64,000 nucleotides of DNA, taken from an uncultured Anaerotignum sp. Its GTDB lineage: Bacteria > Bacillota > Clostridia > Lachnospirales > Anaerotignaceae. Positions 42,520 through 50,685 of this stretch are shown one piece after another (the stretch's first letter is position 1; each line of letters begins with the position of its first letter). The notes beneath the pieces were generated by a model. That model worked only from the letters and a program-made list of their open reading frames with translations. It had not been told where the DNA came from and searched no databases. The DNA lies in NCBI GenBank assembly GCA_910578425.1, contig CAJTQX010000010.1, positions 1-64,000 of the forward strand, given 5' to 3'. A program made the position numbers and the translations under genes.

Positions 42520-42717
42520 TTATATCGGCCAAATATTGGGAATCATGAAAATACAGACCAGTGCAGAAATCACTGCCGAAACCAGTTCCGCCGTATATTC
42601 GGCTTTTTCGCCCCTTACTGCCGCATTGGCGATTGTTTCCGCCGCTTTCAGCAGCGAACCGAGCAGCCCAACCAGCGCAATCACCAAAATCAGAATATAA
42701 AATACCCGCATTTCCAT
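42520..42717 (-). CDS. Small two-helix membrane protein 3
   Basis: This 65-residue paralogue of the second gene has helices at about 5-25 and 43-63, with the same NAA(V/A)(R/K)GEKA loop. Short genes in one orientation separated by about 30 bases suggest an operon made by duplication. GGAAAGGGGG precedes the ATG. Confidence 0.65.
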   Translation of the reverse strand: MEMRVFYILILVIALVGLLGSLLKAAETIANAAVRGEKAEYTAELVSAVISALVCIFMIPNIWPI

Positions 42718-42734
42718 ATTCCCCCTTTCCTGCC

Positions 42735-42823
42735 CCTCCGCCGCACAGACTGCGCGGCGGCAATCTGGGTCAAGTGCTAACAGCCCTTGCGGGGGTTTGG
42801 GGGCAGAGTCCCCAAGGTTTTAC
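42735..42823 (-). repeat. Family A triple-hairpin repeat, copy A9 (inverted)
   Basis: Minus strand: AAAACCTTGGGGACTCTGCC, CCCCGCAAGGGC, then a third stem CCGCCGCGCA/TGCGGCGG. It sits between the FAH-family gene and the small membrane genes. Confidence 0.75.
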
Positions 42824-43698
42824 TTCACCGTATTCGTCAGCGTTCCGATGCCCTCAATTTCGCATTTCACCACATCGCCAGACTTCATGAATTTCGGCGG
42901 CTCAAAACCCATGCCGACCCCCGCCGGCGTGCCCATAGCGATAATCGTGCCCGCCTGCAACGTCATGCCCTGCGAAAGCTCACTGACCACCTTTGCAATA
43001 CCGTTAATCATCAGCCCTGTATTGCTGTCCTGCCGCAGTTCTCCATTGACATAGGAACGGATTGCCAGCGCAGGCGGATTCTCAAATTCATCTTTTGTTG
43101 CAATCCAGGGTCCGATTGGCGTAAAATCATCCAGCCCTTTACCAAAATACCACTGTTTATGCGCCGTCTGCAAATTCCGCGCGCTGATGTCGTTCAGCAC
43201 AGTGTAGCCAAACACATACTCAAATACATCGCTCTCCGCGACAGCTTTCGCGTCCTTCCCGATAATGACCGCAAGCTCCGCCTCATAGTCCAGACCTTCC
43301 ACAATGTTAAAATGTCCGTCAATTTCCTCTCCGTCCGCAACAGCGCGGTTTACCCGCTTGGAGAAATAAATCGGTACGGGGCGTTCCCCGCCGAAAGCCT
43401 CGTCATGGAACCGCGCAGCTTCCTCCGCGTGCGCGTAATAATTGATGCCAAGGCAAATCACATCCTGCTTCGGATGCGGAATCGGCGCAAGCAGCTTTAC
43501 ATCACTAAGCGGGATTCCTTCCATCAGTTCTTTATTGCGGTTCAGCTTTTCCAGCTTTTCGGGCGTAGCGCAGCTTAAAAATTCATTCATATCCGCAACG
43601 CCCCAGCCGAGATAATTTACCGGAACGACCTCAGTGCCATCGTTTTTCAATACGCCAACGGCTTCGGTGCCGGCATGGGTGTATGTCAAAAGTTTCAT
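42820..43698 (-). CDS. Fumarylacetoacetate-hydrolase-family enzyme
   Basis: The 292-residue protein has the FAH fold in its C-terminal two thirds. DYEAELAVIIGKDAKAV and GYTVLNDISARNLQ supply the metal-binding Glu and Asp residues, and ICLGINYYAHAEEAARF is the usual lead-in. The family includes hydrolases, decarboxylases and 2-hydroxyhepta-2,4-diene-dioate isomerases; the substrate is not clear. AGGAGG is well placed before the ATG at 43698. Confidence 0.88.
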   Translation of the reverse strand: MKLLTYTHAGTEAVGVLKNDGTEVVPVNYLGWGVADMNEFLSCATPEKLEKLNRNKELMEGIPLSDVKLLAPIPHPKQDVICLGINYYAHAEEAARFHDEAFGGERPVPIYFSKRVNRAVADGEEIDGHFNIVEGLDYEAELAVIIGKDAKAVAESDVFEYVFGYTVLNDISARNLQTAHKQWYFGKGLDDFTPIGPWIATKDEFENPPALAIRSYVNGELRQDSNTGLMINGIAKVVSELSQGMTLQAGTIIAMGTPAGVGMGFEPPKFMKSGDVVKCEIEGIGTLTNTVK

Positions 43699-43787
43699 GA
43701 TTCGGAAAACCTCCTTTATTTCGCAGAATAAATGCTTATCCTTTATCATACCACAAAAGAATGTTTTTAGAAAGCAAAATGTTTTTC

Positions 43788-44654
43788 TTAATGTTCAGCC
43801 GCCCGTAATGTCCGGCGTTTTAATGCCTCCCAATAACCGTAAGGGATTCTCAGCTTTCCAGGCCCGCGCCCCAGATGTATATCAGGCTTGTTTTCCCCAT
43901 GAAAATCGCTGCCGCCGGAGGGCAGAAGCCCCACGCGCACCGCAAGCCGCTCCATTGCTTTTGTCTGCGCGGGCGTATAGGTGGAATACATACATTCTAT
44001 CCCGTCCAGACCTTCGGAAACAAGCTCCCTGCAAAGCTCCTCAAGCTGGGTCTCCGAAAGAGCGTAAAGCGTTGGGTGCGCAAGGACTGCCGCGCCTCCG
44101 GCCTGCCTGATCGTCTGGATACAGCGGGCAGGCGTAAGGAATTCCCGTTCCACATAGCCGGGCATCCCCTGCGAAAGATAACGGGAAAAAGCGTCCTTCC
44201 GTGTTTTGATATAGCCCTTTTCCAGCAGGACATTGGCAAAATGCGCCCGTGTAATGATTTCTCCGCCCGCATTCGCGGCGAACTCCTCCAGCGTGACAGG
44301 CAGTCCTGCCGCAGTCAATCTCCTTGCCATTTTTTCGTTGCGCCGATTGCGGCTGTCGCGGATTTCCTCCATACGCTCCCGCAGGACAGGCGCAGAAGGA
44401 TCAAACCCAAGCCCGACAATATGAATTTCCGGACGGCTGTGCTTCGGCCAGAGCGCGGCAAATTCCACGCCGGACACAGTTTCCACTCCATGCTTCGCGC
44501 CCGCTTCCATAAAAAGGGCAAGTCCGTCAATGGTATCATGGTCTGTCAGGGCAACGGCGGAAAGCCCTTCTTTTTTTGCCAGCAGCACAATGCCCTCCGG
44601 CGAAAACGTACCATCTGAACAATAGGAATGTGTATGCAGGTCAATAAAAGACAT
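43788..44654 (-). CDS. PHP-domain metallo-phosphoesterase (TrpH/YciV type)
   Basis: The 288-residue protein has the PHP metal motifs DLHTHSYCSDG, LTDHDT, LAHPTLY and GSDFHGENK. Proteins of this type are 5'-3' exonucleases or nucleotide phosphatases. The length is normal. It lies 90 bases upstream of the FAH-family gene but has its own ribosome-binding site; a shared operon is possible. Confidence 0.88.
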   Translation of the reverse strand: MSFIDLHTHSYCSDGTFSPEGIVLLAKKEGLSAVALTDHDTIDGLALFMEAGAKHGVETVSGVEFAALWPKHSRPEIHIVGLGFDPSAPVLRERMEEIRDSRNRRNEKMARRLTAAGLPVTLEEFAANAGGEIITRAHFANVLLEKGYIKTRKDAFSRYLSQGMPGYVEREFLTPARCIQTIRQAGGAAVLAHPTLYALSETQLEELCRELVSEGLDGIECMYSTYTPAQTKAMERLAVRVGLLPSGGSDFHGENKPDIHLGRGPGKLRIPYGYWEALKRRTLRAAEH

Positions 44655-44916
44655 ATCCTCACCCTTTCCAAAAGGCTTTATTTTCTATATTATATCAGAT
44701 ACCGCCCGAAATGCACAGGGCAGACCATGCGTTTCGCCGGAAAAATGGACAAATCCCATGCAAAGACTCTGCCGCAGGTATTTCTCCTGTCGAAAAAGAA
44801 CTGCGGAAACCGCAAGATTAAACTGGATTTTAACAAAATGATGTGGTATGATGTGATATCATAATTTTCTGCTATGGCAGATTCACCTGATTTTAGAAAA
44901 AAAGGAGGCGGGTTGT

Positions 44917-45666
44917 ATGGATGAAAACGCATTGCTGAAGCTTGCGCTGGACGCAGGCGAGATCATGCTGACCTCCGGTGCAGAAACGCACCGCGTGGAG
45001 GATACCATGCATCATATCCTTTCCGTATCCCATAACCCTGAGGCAGAGGCTCTGGCAATGTCCACACTGCTTATCGTCAGCCTTCCCAGCGAGAAAAGCG
45101 GCTCACTGACGCTGACGCGCGGCGTACACAGCCGTTCAGTTAATTTTCAGAAAATCTGCGAAGTCAACGCACTTTCGCGTGACTTTGTTTCCGGCAGGCT
45201 CTGCCTTGCGCAGACGGTGCAGCGCATTGAGGAAATCCGCAACGCACCGAGCTTTTCCCCGCTCCTGCGGATATTCTGCTACGGCATTGCCGCAGGTGGG
45301 TTCACCCTTGTGCTGAACGGCACGCCCTCTGATGGTCTTGCGGCCTTTTTCTGCGGCGTGTTGATTGGGATCATGATTATACTGTTAGGGCGGCGGCAGA
45401 CTCCATATTTTTTCACCTCCCTGCTGGGCGGATTTCTTTCCGGCGTGGCGGCTTCCCTGTTCCACCGCCTTCTGCCCTCCGCCGGTATGGATATGATAAT
45501 CGTTGGCAGCATTATGCCGCTGCTGCCTGGCATTACGATGACAAACGCTATACGCGATATCATGGAAGGGAATTTTATCAGCGGCAATTCCAAGCTGGTC
45601 GAAGCACTTCTGGTCGCCTTTGCCATAGCGGGCGGCGTTGGCTTTGGCGTGAGCCTGCTTGCATAA
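44917..45666 (+). CDS. Threonine/serine exporter, large (ThrE N-terminal) subunit
   Basis: The 249-residue protein has an N-terminal cytoplasmic region with GAETHRVEDTM (about 22) and about five helices from residue 120. It matches the DUF1212 half of ThrE. The exporter uses the proton gradient. It is followed 17 bases later by the small partner, the split form common in Firmicutes. AAAGGAGG precedes the ATG. Confidence 0.9.
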   Translation: MDENALLKLALDAGEIMLTSGAETHRVEDTMHHILSVSHNPEAEALAMSTLLIVSLPSEKSGSLTLTRGVHSRSVNFQKICEVNALSRDFVSGRLCLAQTVQRIEEIRNAPSFSPLLRIFCYGIAAGGFTLVLNGTPSDGLAAFFCGVLIGIMIILLGRRQTPYFFTSLLGGFLSGVAASLFHRLLPSAGMDMIIVGSIMPLLPGITMTNAIRDIMEGNFISGNSKLVEALLVAFAIAGGVGFGVSLLA

Positions 45667-45682
45667 TGAAGGAGGGGTCTGA

Positions 45683-46144
45683 ATGGCAACAATTCTGCTG
45701 CAAAGCATTTTATCTGCATTTGCCTGCGCGGCGTTTTCCGTTGTTTTTAACGCGCCCAGGCGGGAACTGCTCTGGTGCGGACTGAACGGCGGGCTGGGCT
45801 GGCTCGTTTATTCTCTGCTTATGGCAAAAAACAATCATGCCGTTTCCGCAACGCTTGCCGCCGCAGCCGCTGTGACTCTTGTTGCGCGTCTGCTTTCCTA
45901 CCACAGGCAGGCTCCCTCTACGCTGTATCATATTCCCGGCATACTGCCGCTTGTACCCGGTATGGCGGTCTATCATGCGATGCAGGCGGCAATCGGCGGC
46001 TTCATATTGGAAACCTATTCCAATGCCCTGCTTGCTTTGAAACTCGCCGGAGCTATTGGCGTTGGGTCTATCCTGATTCTGATACTGCCGTATTCATTCT
46101 TTGAACTGATTCCCCGAAGGGAGAAAACAAATAAGAAGGCCTGA
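45683..46144 (+). CDS. Threonine/serine exporter, small (ThrE_2/DUF3815) subunit
   Basis: The 153-residue protein has five short helices and HIPGILPLVPGMAVYHAMQ, a signature of the DUF3815 partner of ThrE. The pair forms one exporter. It converges with the MATE 2 gene at 46152, and I see no hairpin in the eight-base gap. Confidence 0.9.
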   Translation: MATILLQSILSAFACAAFSVVFNAPRRELLWCGLNGGLGWLVYSLLMAKNNHAVSATLAAAAAVTLVARLLSYHRQAPSTLYHIPGILPLVPGMAVYHAMQAAIGGFILETYSNALLALKLAGAIGVGSILILILPYSFFELIPRREKTNKKA

Positions 46145-46151
46145 TACTCTT

Positions 46152-47534
46152 TTATTCCGTAAAAGCCTGCTGCTTTACCTCTGCGGCGTCGTTTTTCCTT
46201 TCTGCCCTGACCGCTGTCAGATACAGACCAGCCGCAAGCAGTGTAGACAGGATATCTGCCACAGGCTGCGCCCAGACAAGCCCCTCGGCCCCCAGGACTG
46301 CCCTCAGCAGAAACAGCGCGGGGATATAGATCAGCCCTTGTCTGCTCAGATTGATCATCAAAGAAGGCAGAGCCGCACCCATCGCCTGCAAAGCGTTGCC
46401 CAGTACATAAAACACACCGAACAGCACGCCCGTGCTTAATAAAATATGCGCGAAATCAACCGCATACGCAAATGCTTCCGCGTCTGTCAGAAACGCGCTG
46501 ACAATCTGCTCCGTAAACAGCCAGCAAAGCCCTGTCATTGCCGCGCCCAGCAATAAAGCAAAACCAAGTGAAAATCTTAGAATTTTACTGTACCGTTCCC
46601 AGAGCCGCCCGCCGACGCAGTACCCCAGGAGCGGCTGCACACCCTGCCCAATTCCCATTGAGAACATACCTGTGATCATTGTAACCTTCATTGCCACGCC
46701 GATCCCTGCAACTGCCATATCGCCATATCCCGCCATCATGCTGTTCATAATGACCTGCGAAACGCTCATCAGTACCGATGCGAGCGCGCCCGGAATACCA
46801 ATCGCCAGCACACTCCGACAGACGCCATCTTTCACCGTAAAATCGCGGATTTTAATGCTCAGCGCGGATTTTCCCCGCAGGAAATACAGAATATAGTATA
46901 CCGCCGCCACGCCGCTGCCGATCACCGTTGCTGCCGCCGCGCCGGATATTTCCCAACCCAATCCGAAAATCAGCAGCGGGTCAAGCACGATATTCAGCAG
47001 GTTGCCAATCACCTGCCCCATCATGGCGCGCCCCGCCTGTCCTTCCGCGCGCAGGATATTGGAAAAGCAGGAAGAAACCATCTGAAACGTTCCGCCGCAG
47101 GAAACGATAACAAGATACTGGCAGGCATATTCCCATGTATCTCCGCTCGCGCCAATCAGCGTCAGTATATCTTCCATAAAAATCAGTGCCGCACCGGTAA
47201 GTATTATGCCGGAAAGGACGCATGCCCACATGCAGAACGAGCAGAGCTTTTTCGCATACTCCTCCCGCCCCGCGCCCATTGCCCGCGATATGGCGGACGT
47301 GCCGCCGATGCCAAATACTGTACCAACCGACATAAATATCAGAAATACCGGCGTAGCCAGCGATACCGCCGCAACCTGGTAAGCGTCATGTGTCTGTCCG
47401 ATAAAAAACGTATCGGCAAGGTTATAAATCAGGACCATCAGCATCGCGCCCATTGCCGGAAGGACATTGCGCAGAACTGCCTGCGGAACAGGCATTGTCT
47501 GAAAAGAATTTCCCGTATTTTTTGTTTTCATCAT
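46152..47534 (-). CDS. MATE-family efflux pump (MATE 2)
   Basis: The 460-residue protein has 12 helices. VLRNVLPAMGAMLMVLIYNLADT and GQGVQPLLGYCVGGR are the two half-repeat signatures. The ATG at 47534 is behind AAAAGGAGG. A MarR gene is upstream, and the same dyad operator stands before both genes, so drug-inducible control is likely. It may be one transcript with the marR gene from the promoter at 48139. Confidence 0.92.
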   Translation of the reverse strand: MMKTKNTGNSFQTMPVPQAVLRNVLPAMGAMLMVLIYNLADTFFIGQTHDAYQVAAVSLATPVFLIFMSVGTVFGIGGTSAISRAMGAGREEYAKKLCSFCMWACVLSGIILTGAALIFMEDILTLIGASGDTWEYACQYLVIVSCGGTFQMVSSCFSNILRAEGQAGRAMMGQVIGNLLNIVLDPLLIFGLGWEISGAAAATVIGSGVAAVYYILYFLRGKSALSIKIRDFTVKDGVCRSVLAIGIPGALASVLMSVSQVIMNSMMAGYGDMAVAGIGVAMKVTMITGMFSMGIGQGVQPLLGYCVGGRLWERYSKILRFSLGFALLLGAAMTGLCWLFTEQIVSAFLTDAEAFAYAVDFAHILLSTGVLFGVFYVLGNALQAMGAALPSLMINLSRQGLIYIPALFLLRAVLGAEGLVWAQPVADILSTLLAAGLYLTAVRAERKNDAAEVKQQAFTE

Positions 47535-47563
47535 AAAACAGCCTCCTTTTAACAGCAAGATAT

Positions 47564-47577
47564 CAATAGCTTGCTAT
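47564..47577. promoter_or_regulatory. Dyad operator upstream of MATE 2
   Basis: CAATAGCTTGCTAT is a near-perfect dyad of ATAGC/GCTAT and matches the dyad before marR at 48165. Expected binding site for the MarR protein. Confidence 0.6.
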
Positions 47578-47651
47578 ATTTATATTTCTAAAAAATCCGC
47601 CCTGCGGATATTCCCTGCAAAGCGGGGGGTGATGCAGCCTTTAAGCAGTGC

Positions 47652-48080
47652 CTAAAGCATCAGATTTCGTTTTACACGTTCCAGCATGGAAAGACACATC
47701 TGTTTTTCTTCCTCGCTGAAACCAGAGAACATAGCGGCTTCATCTGCGTCCTTTCTTTGTTGGGCAGCTTCATTGAGTATTTTCCCTTTTTCCGTCAGCC
47801 GGATATATTTGACGCGTTTATCCGAAGCATCGCCAAAACTGTCCACAAGACCATTCCGCTCCATATTCTGCACAATTCTTGCCGTTGTGGACTGCGCCAC
47901 ATGCAGGGCCTTTTCCAATTCCTTCATGGACATCTGACAGCCGGAGGCATTGCTGAGCGTTCGCAGTACGGACACCTGCGAAAATGTCAGCTTTATCTCC
48001 CGCATACCGTTGTTTACTCTTTTTTCCAGCGCGTCATGTATCTGCTTGAAAAGAAATATGCTGGGTACCTTTTCTGTCAT
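47652..48080 (-). CDS. MarR-family transcriptional repressor
   Basis: The 142-residue protein has the MarR winged helix, with recognition helix VAQSTTARIVQNMERNGLV and wing FGDASDKRVKYIRLTEKG. It likely represses itself and the adjacent MATE 2 pump. The ATG at 48080 has GGAGGG upstream, seven bases away; longer starts lie in the promoter region. Confidence 0.92.
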   Translation of the reverse strand: MTEKVPSIFLFKQIHDALEKRVNNGMREIKLTFSQVSVLRTLSNASGCQMSMKELEKALHVAQSTTARIVQNMERNGLVDSFGDASDKRVKYIRLTEKGKILNEAAQQRKDADEAAMFSGFSEEEKQMCLSMLERVKRNLML

Positions 48081-48138
48081 ATAAATCCCTCCTGCAATAT
48101 TATATCCCTGCATTGCCGCTTTTTTTGCTTTCTCCACA

Positions 48139-48167
48139 AGCATAACAGTGTTTTCAGAAAATGTCAA
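48139..48167 (-). promoter_or_regulatory. Promoter of marR
   Basis: TTGACA (48167-48162) and TATGCT (48144-48139) are 17 bases apart on the minus strand. The -35 is overlapped by the operator at 48165-48180. Confidence 0.7.
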
Positions 48168-48180
48168 TAGCAAGCTATTG
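48165..48180. promoter_or_regulatory. Dyad operator overlapping the marR -35
   Basis: CAATAGCAAGCTATTG has seven-base arms around two bases. A second copy of the core lies before MATE 2 at 47564-47577. Confidence 0.65.
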
Positions 48181-48182
48181 AT

Positions 48183-48222
48183 TTTTTATAAAAAATCCTC
48201 GGAAAAATCAATTCTCCGAGGA
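48183..48222 (-). terminator. Terminator of the MBL hydrolase gene
   Basis: On the minus strand TCCTCGGA pairs with TCCGAGGA and is followed by TTTTTTATAAAA. Confidence 0.8.
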
Positions 48223-48244
48223 CCCTTCCAAAGTAAGCCGTCTG

Positions 48245-48856
48245 TTACATATAAGGGTTGGACTGGCGTTCTTCCGCCAGCGTTGTTGTGGGGCCATGTC
48301 CGGGAAAGACGTTATATTCCCCCGGCAGGTCACGCAGACGCTTCAGGGATTCCATCATCTGCCCCCAGTCGCCTGTCTGCAGGTCTGTACGCCCGCAGGA
48401 GCCCTGGAACAGGGTATCTCCCGAAAACAGTGCGTTCCCGCAGAAAAAGCAAATGCTGCCTTCCGTATGCCCCGGTGTAAACATCACGCGGAATGTCAAA
48501 GAGCCGACCTGCACCTCGTCCCCTTCGTTTACGAGTATTTCCGGATGGACTGTGATGGCACTGCCGCCCCAATGCAGGGAATAGTTCACAGATGCATCCG
48601 TCAGCACACGCATCTCTTTCGCGCCGCCCACGACCGTGCAGCCATATTTTTCCTTCACTGCCGCTACCGCGCCAATGTGGTCGAAATGTCCATGTGTCAG
48701 CAGAATATGCGTTGGCTTCAGGCCGTTCTGCTCGATATAGGAAAACAAAGGCTCGGGGTTTCCGTCACAGTCGATCAGAGCGCAGACGCCCGTCTCATCT
48801 GATACAATATAGCAATTCGTGCCGACAGAGCCCGAAGCATAACAAGCAATTTTCAT
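48245..48856 (-). CDS. Metallo-beta-lactamase-fold hydrolase, glyoxalase II-like
   Basis: The 203-residue protein has the MBL motif THGHFDHIGA, then GHTEGSICF, SGDTLFQGSCGRTDL and PGHGPTTTLAEE. This YcbL/GloB-like type hydrolyses thioesters, but the natural substrate is unknown. The ATG at 48856 has GGAGG seven bases before; the in-frame ATG two codons earlier is too close. Confidence 0.9.
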   Translation of the reverse strand: MKIACYASGSVGTNCYIVSDETGVCALIDCDGNPEPLFSYIEQNGLKPTHILLTHGHFDHIGAVAAVKEKYGCTVVGGAKEMRVLTDASVNYSLHWGGSAITVHPEILVNEGDEVQVGSLTFRVMFTPGHTEGSICFFCGNALFSGDTLFQGSCGRTDLQTGDWGQMMESLKRLRDLPGEYNVFPGHGPTTTLAEERQSNPYM

Positions 48857-49033
48857 TTCCATTCCTCCTGTGTCAGTCTTTTCGCGTCCCTTCCTTTCGG
48901 GACGATCACCGCCATTGTATCATAAGTTCGGACATACGCCAAGGGCATCAGGAAAAAATCTGTTCTCCGGCGGCTGTCCTCCCGCCGTATCCCATTACAT
49001 AATGCAGAAGAAAGGCATAGAGCCGCCTGACTC

Positions 49034-49267
49034 TCAACGCGAACGGCTGCCCTCCCCGTCTATATCCCTAAAGCGGTATACCACAGGCTTCGGCAGAGAA
49101 GCTCCCTGTTTTTCGTTCAAAGCCTCCATCCGGCGGTTAAACTTTTCCTCCGAAGGCGCATATTCCACACAGGCTGCCCCCTGCGCCAGATGCAGCACCG
49201 GAGAAAGGCACTTTTCGTCCTCCCAATGCTCGCAGTAAAAACGGTCACAATAAATAACGCGATGCAT
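49034..49267 (-). CDS. Small Cys-containing hypothetical protein
   Basis: The 77-residue product starts MHRVIYCDRFYCEHWEDEKC, with a Cys pattern (positions 7, 12 and 20) that could bind metal, followed by a helical charged stretch. I recognise no family. GGGGGCG precedes the ATG. It is divergent from the RHH gene, with palindromic DNA in between. Confidence 0.5.
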   Translation of the reverse strand: MHRVIYCDRFYCEHWEDEKCLSPVLHLAQGAACVEYAPSEEKFNRRMEALNEKQGASLPKPVVYRFRDIDGEGSRSR

Positions 49268-49319
49268 AATACGCCCCCTTATGGGAATAGAATGGAAATT
49301 AAAGTTGTTTTTCAATTTA

Positions 49320-49348
49320 TATAGTAAATCTATTTACAGATTACTATA
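49320..49348. promoter_or_regulatory. Dyad upstream of the RHH gene, candidate autoregulatory operator
   Basis: TATAGTAAATCT and AGATTACTATA face each other. TATAGT/ACTATA also forms the core of the dyads before deoD. Confidence 0.5.
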
Positions 49349-49381
49349 AAAGTTACTCTTTTGACAAGAGGTGATTACAAA

Positions 49382-49567
49382 ATGGCTAATTTTATTCCAA
49401 AGCCCTATAAAACAGAACAGGTTACGATACGTTTGCCGCTGGACAGGCTGTCTATGGTAGACGACCTTGCGGGACGCTACAATCTCAGCCGCAGCGCGTT
49501 TATCAATCAATGCGTTGAATATGCGCTGGATAATTTTCATGAGATGGAAATTCACGAGGAAAAGTGA
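49382..49567 (+). CDS. Ribbon-helix-helix (Arc/CopG-like) DNA-binding protein
   Basis: The 61-residue protein has the RHH pattern: strand QVTIRLPLDRL, helix 1 SMVDDLAGRYN, then LSRSAFINQCVEYALDNF as helix 2. Such proteins dimerise and insert their strand into the DNA major groove at palindromes. GAGGTGATT precedes the ATG at 49382. No toxin partner is adjacent. The TATAGT dyads on both sides could be its operators. Confidence 0.75.
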   Translation: MANFIPKPYKTEQVTIRLPLDRLSMVDDLAGRYNLSRSAFINQCVEYALDNFHEMEIHEEK

Positions 49568-49614
49568 AAACAGGGAGCCCGAACGTTTTACTCTTTCCAA
49601 ATAAAGCAAAACCT

Positions 49615-49830
49615 GTTATAGTGATACTATAACTCAGCGTGTCAAAAATAGCTCGGGCTGCGGCAACAGCGGGCTATGCCCGCTATGCGGATTCTCAGGC
49701 AGTCCGCTTTGCGAACCAGACCAAAAGTCCGCTGCAAAAAGCGGTGCCAGGGGAAACGCTTCGTTTCCCGAACCCTTCCGCAGCGCAAAAACAGATTCTT
49801 TGACAGACTGTGTTATCGTGATACTATACC
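49615..49830. mobile_element. Inverted-repeat element of about 216 bp upstream of deoD
   Basis: The first and last 32 bases are inverted copies with about 24 matches, both built on TATAGT...TGTCAAA. The interior has nested hairpins, e.g. GGGAAACGCTTCGTTTCCC and AGCGGGCTATGCCCGCT. No ORF is evident. The left end also holds the perfect dyad GTTATAGTGATACTATAAC. It is unrelated to the AGGCAGTGTCGTCA family. Confidence 0.55.
49800..49827 (+). promoter_or_regulatory. Promoter of deoD within the right arm of the element
   Basis: TTGACA (49800-49805) and TACTAT (49822-49827) are 16 bases apart, 37 bases before the gene. The inverted left arm carries a mirror-image TTGACA facing outwards. Confidence 0.5.
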
Positions 49831-49863
49831 TGTTGTTTTCGGCAGACAAAGGAGGAGATTATT

Positions 49864-50586
49864 ATGGCAACACCCCATATTTCCGCAAAGGAAGGCGATT
49901 TCGCCAAAACCGTACTGATGCCCGGCGATCCGCTCCGCTCGAAATTCATCGCAGAAACATTTTTGGAGAACCCTGTGCTCGTGAATAACGTGCGCGGCGT
50001 GCAGGGGTATACAGGAACCTACAAAGGCACAAAAGTATCTGTCATGGCAAGCGGCATGGGCATTCCTGCTATCGGCATTTACAGCTATGAACTGTTTTCA
50101 TTCTACGGCGTGGAAAATATTATCCGCATCGGCTCTGCCGGCGCAATCAGCGATAAACTGGAACTGCGCGACATCGTAGCCGGCCTGGGCTCCAACACCA
50201 ATTCCAATTTTGCCGCACAGTATGGTCTGCCGGGTACAATTGCTCCCACAGCGGATTATGAACTGCTTGCCACCGCAGTGGAATCCGCAAAAGAACTGGG
50301 GCAGGAGCTGAAAGTCGGCAATATCCTTTCCGCCGATACTTTCTATGACGATTTAGGCATGGACGTTATGAAGAAATGGGCAAAAATGGGTACACTGGCT
50401 GTTGAAATGGAATCCGCCGGACTTTACCTTACAGCGGCAAGGCTGGGCAAGCGCGCGCTGACACTTGTTACCATTTCCGACAAACCTTTTACAGGCGAAG
50501 CAACAACGGCGGAAGAACGCCAGAACACATTTACGCAAATGATGGAAATCGCACTGGATACGGCTGTCAAAATGGACAAAAAGTAA
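49864..50586 (+). CDS. deoD: Purine nucleoside phosphorylase, DeoD type
   Basis: The 240-residue hexameric-type PNP has VLMPGDPLRSKFIAE, VMASGMGIPAIGIYSYEL, IRIGSAGAI, the purine-site VEMESAGLYL and TISDKPF. It phosphorolyses purine nucleosides for salvage. GGAGG is at correct spacing. It has its own terminator. Confidence 0.97.
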   Translation: MATPHISAKEGDFAKTVLMPGDPLRSKFIAETFLENPVLVNNVRGVQGYTGTYKGTKVSVMASGMGIPAIGIYSYELFSFYGVENIIRIGSAGAISDKLELRDIVAGLGSNTNSNFAAQYGLPGTIAPTADYELLATAVESAKELGQELKVGNILSADTFYDDLGMDVMKKWAKMGTLAVEMESAGLYLTAARLGKRALTLVTISDKPFTGEATTAEERQNTFTQMMEIALDTAVKMDKK

Positions 50587-50628
50587 ACCTGCCCGATATT
50601 CCCATATCGGAATGAAGCTCTGCGCAAA

Positions 50629-50669
50629 AACGTTTCCCTTTGCCAGCCGCAAGGGGAAACGTTCTTTCT
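50629..50669 (+). terminator. Terminator of deoD
   Basis: AACGTTTCCC pairs with GGGAAACGTT and is followed by CTTTCT. Confidence 0.7.
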
Positions 50670-50685
50670 AAAAAACAATGTCCGC

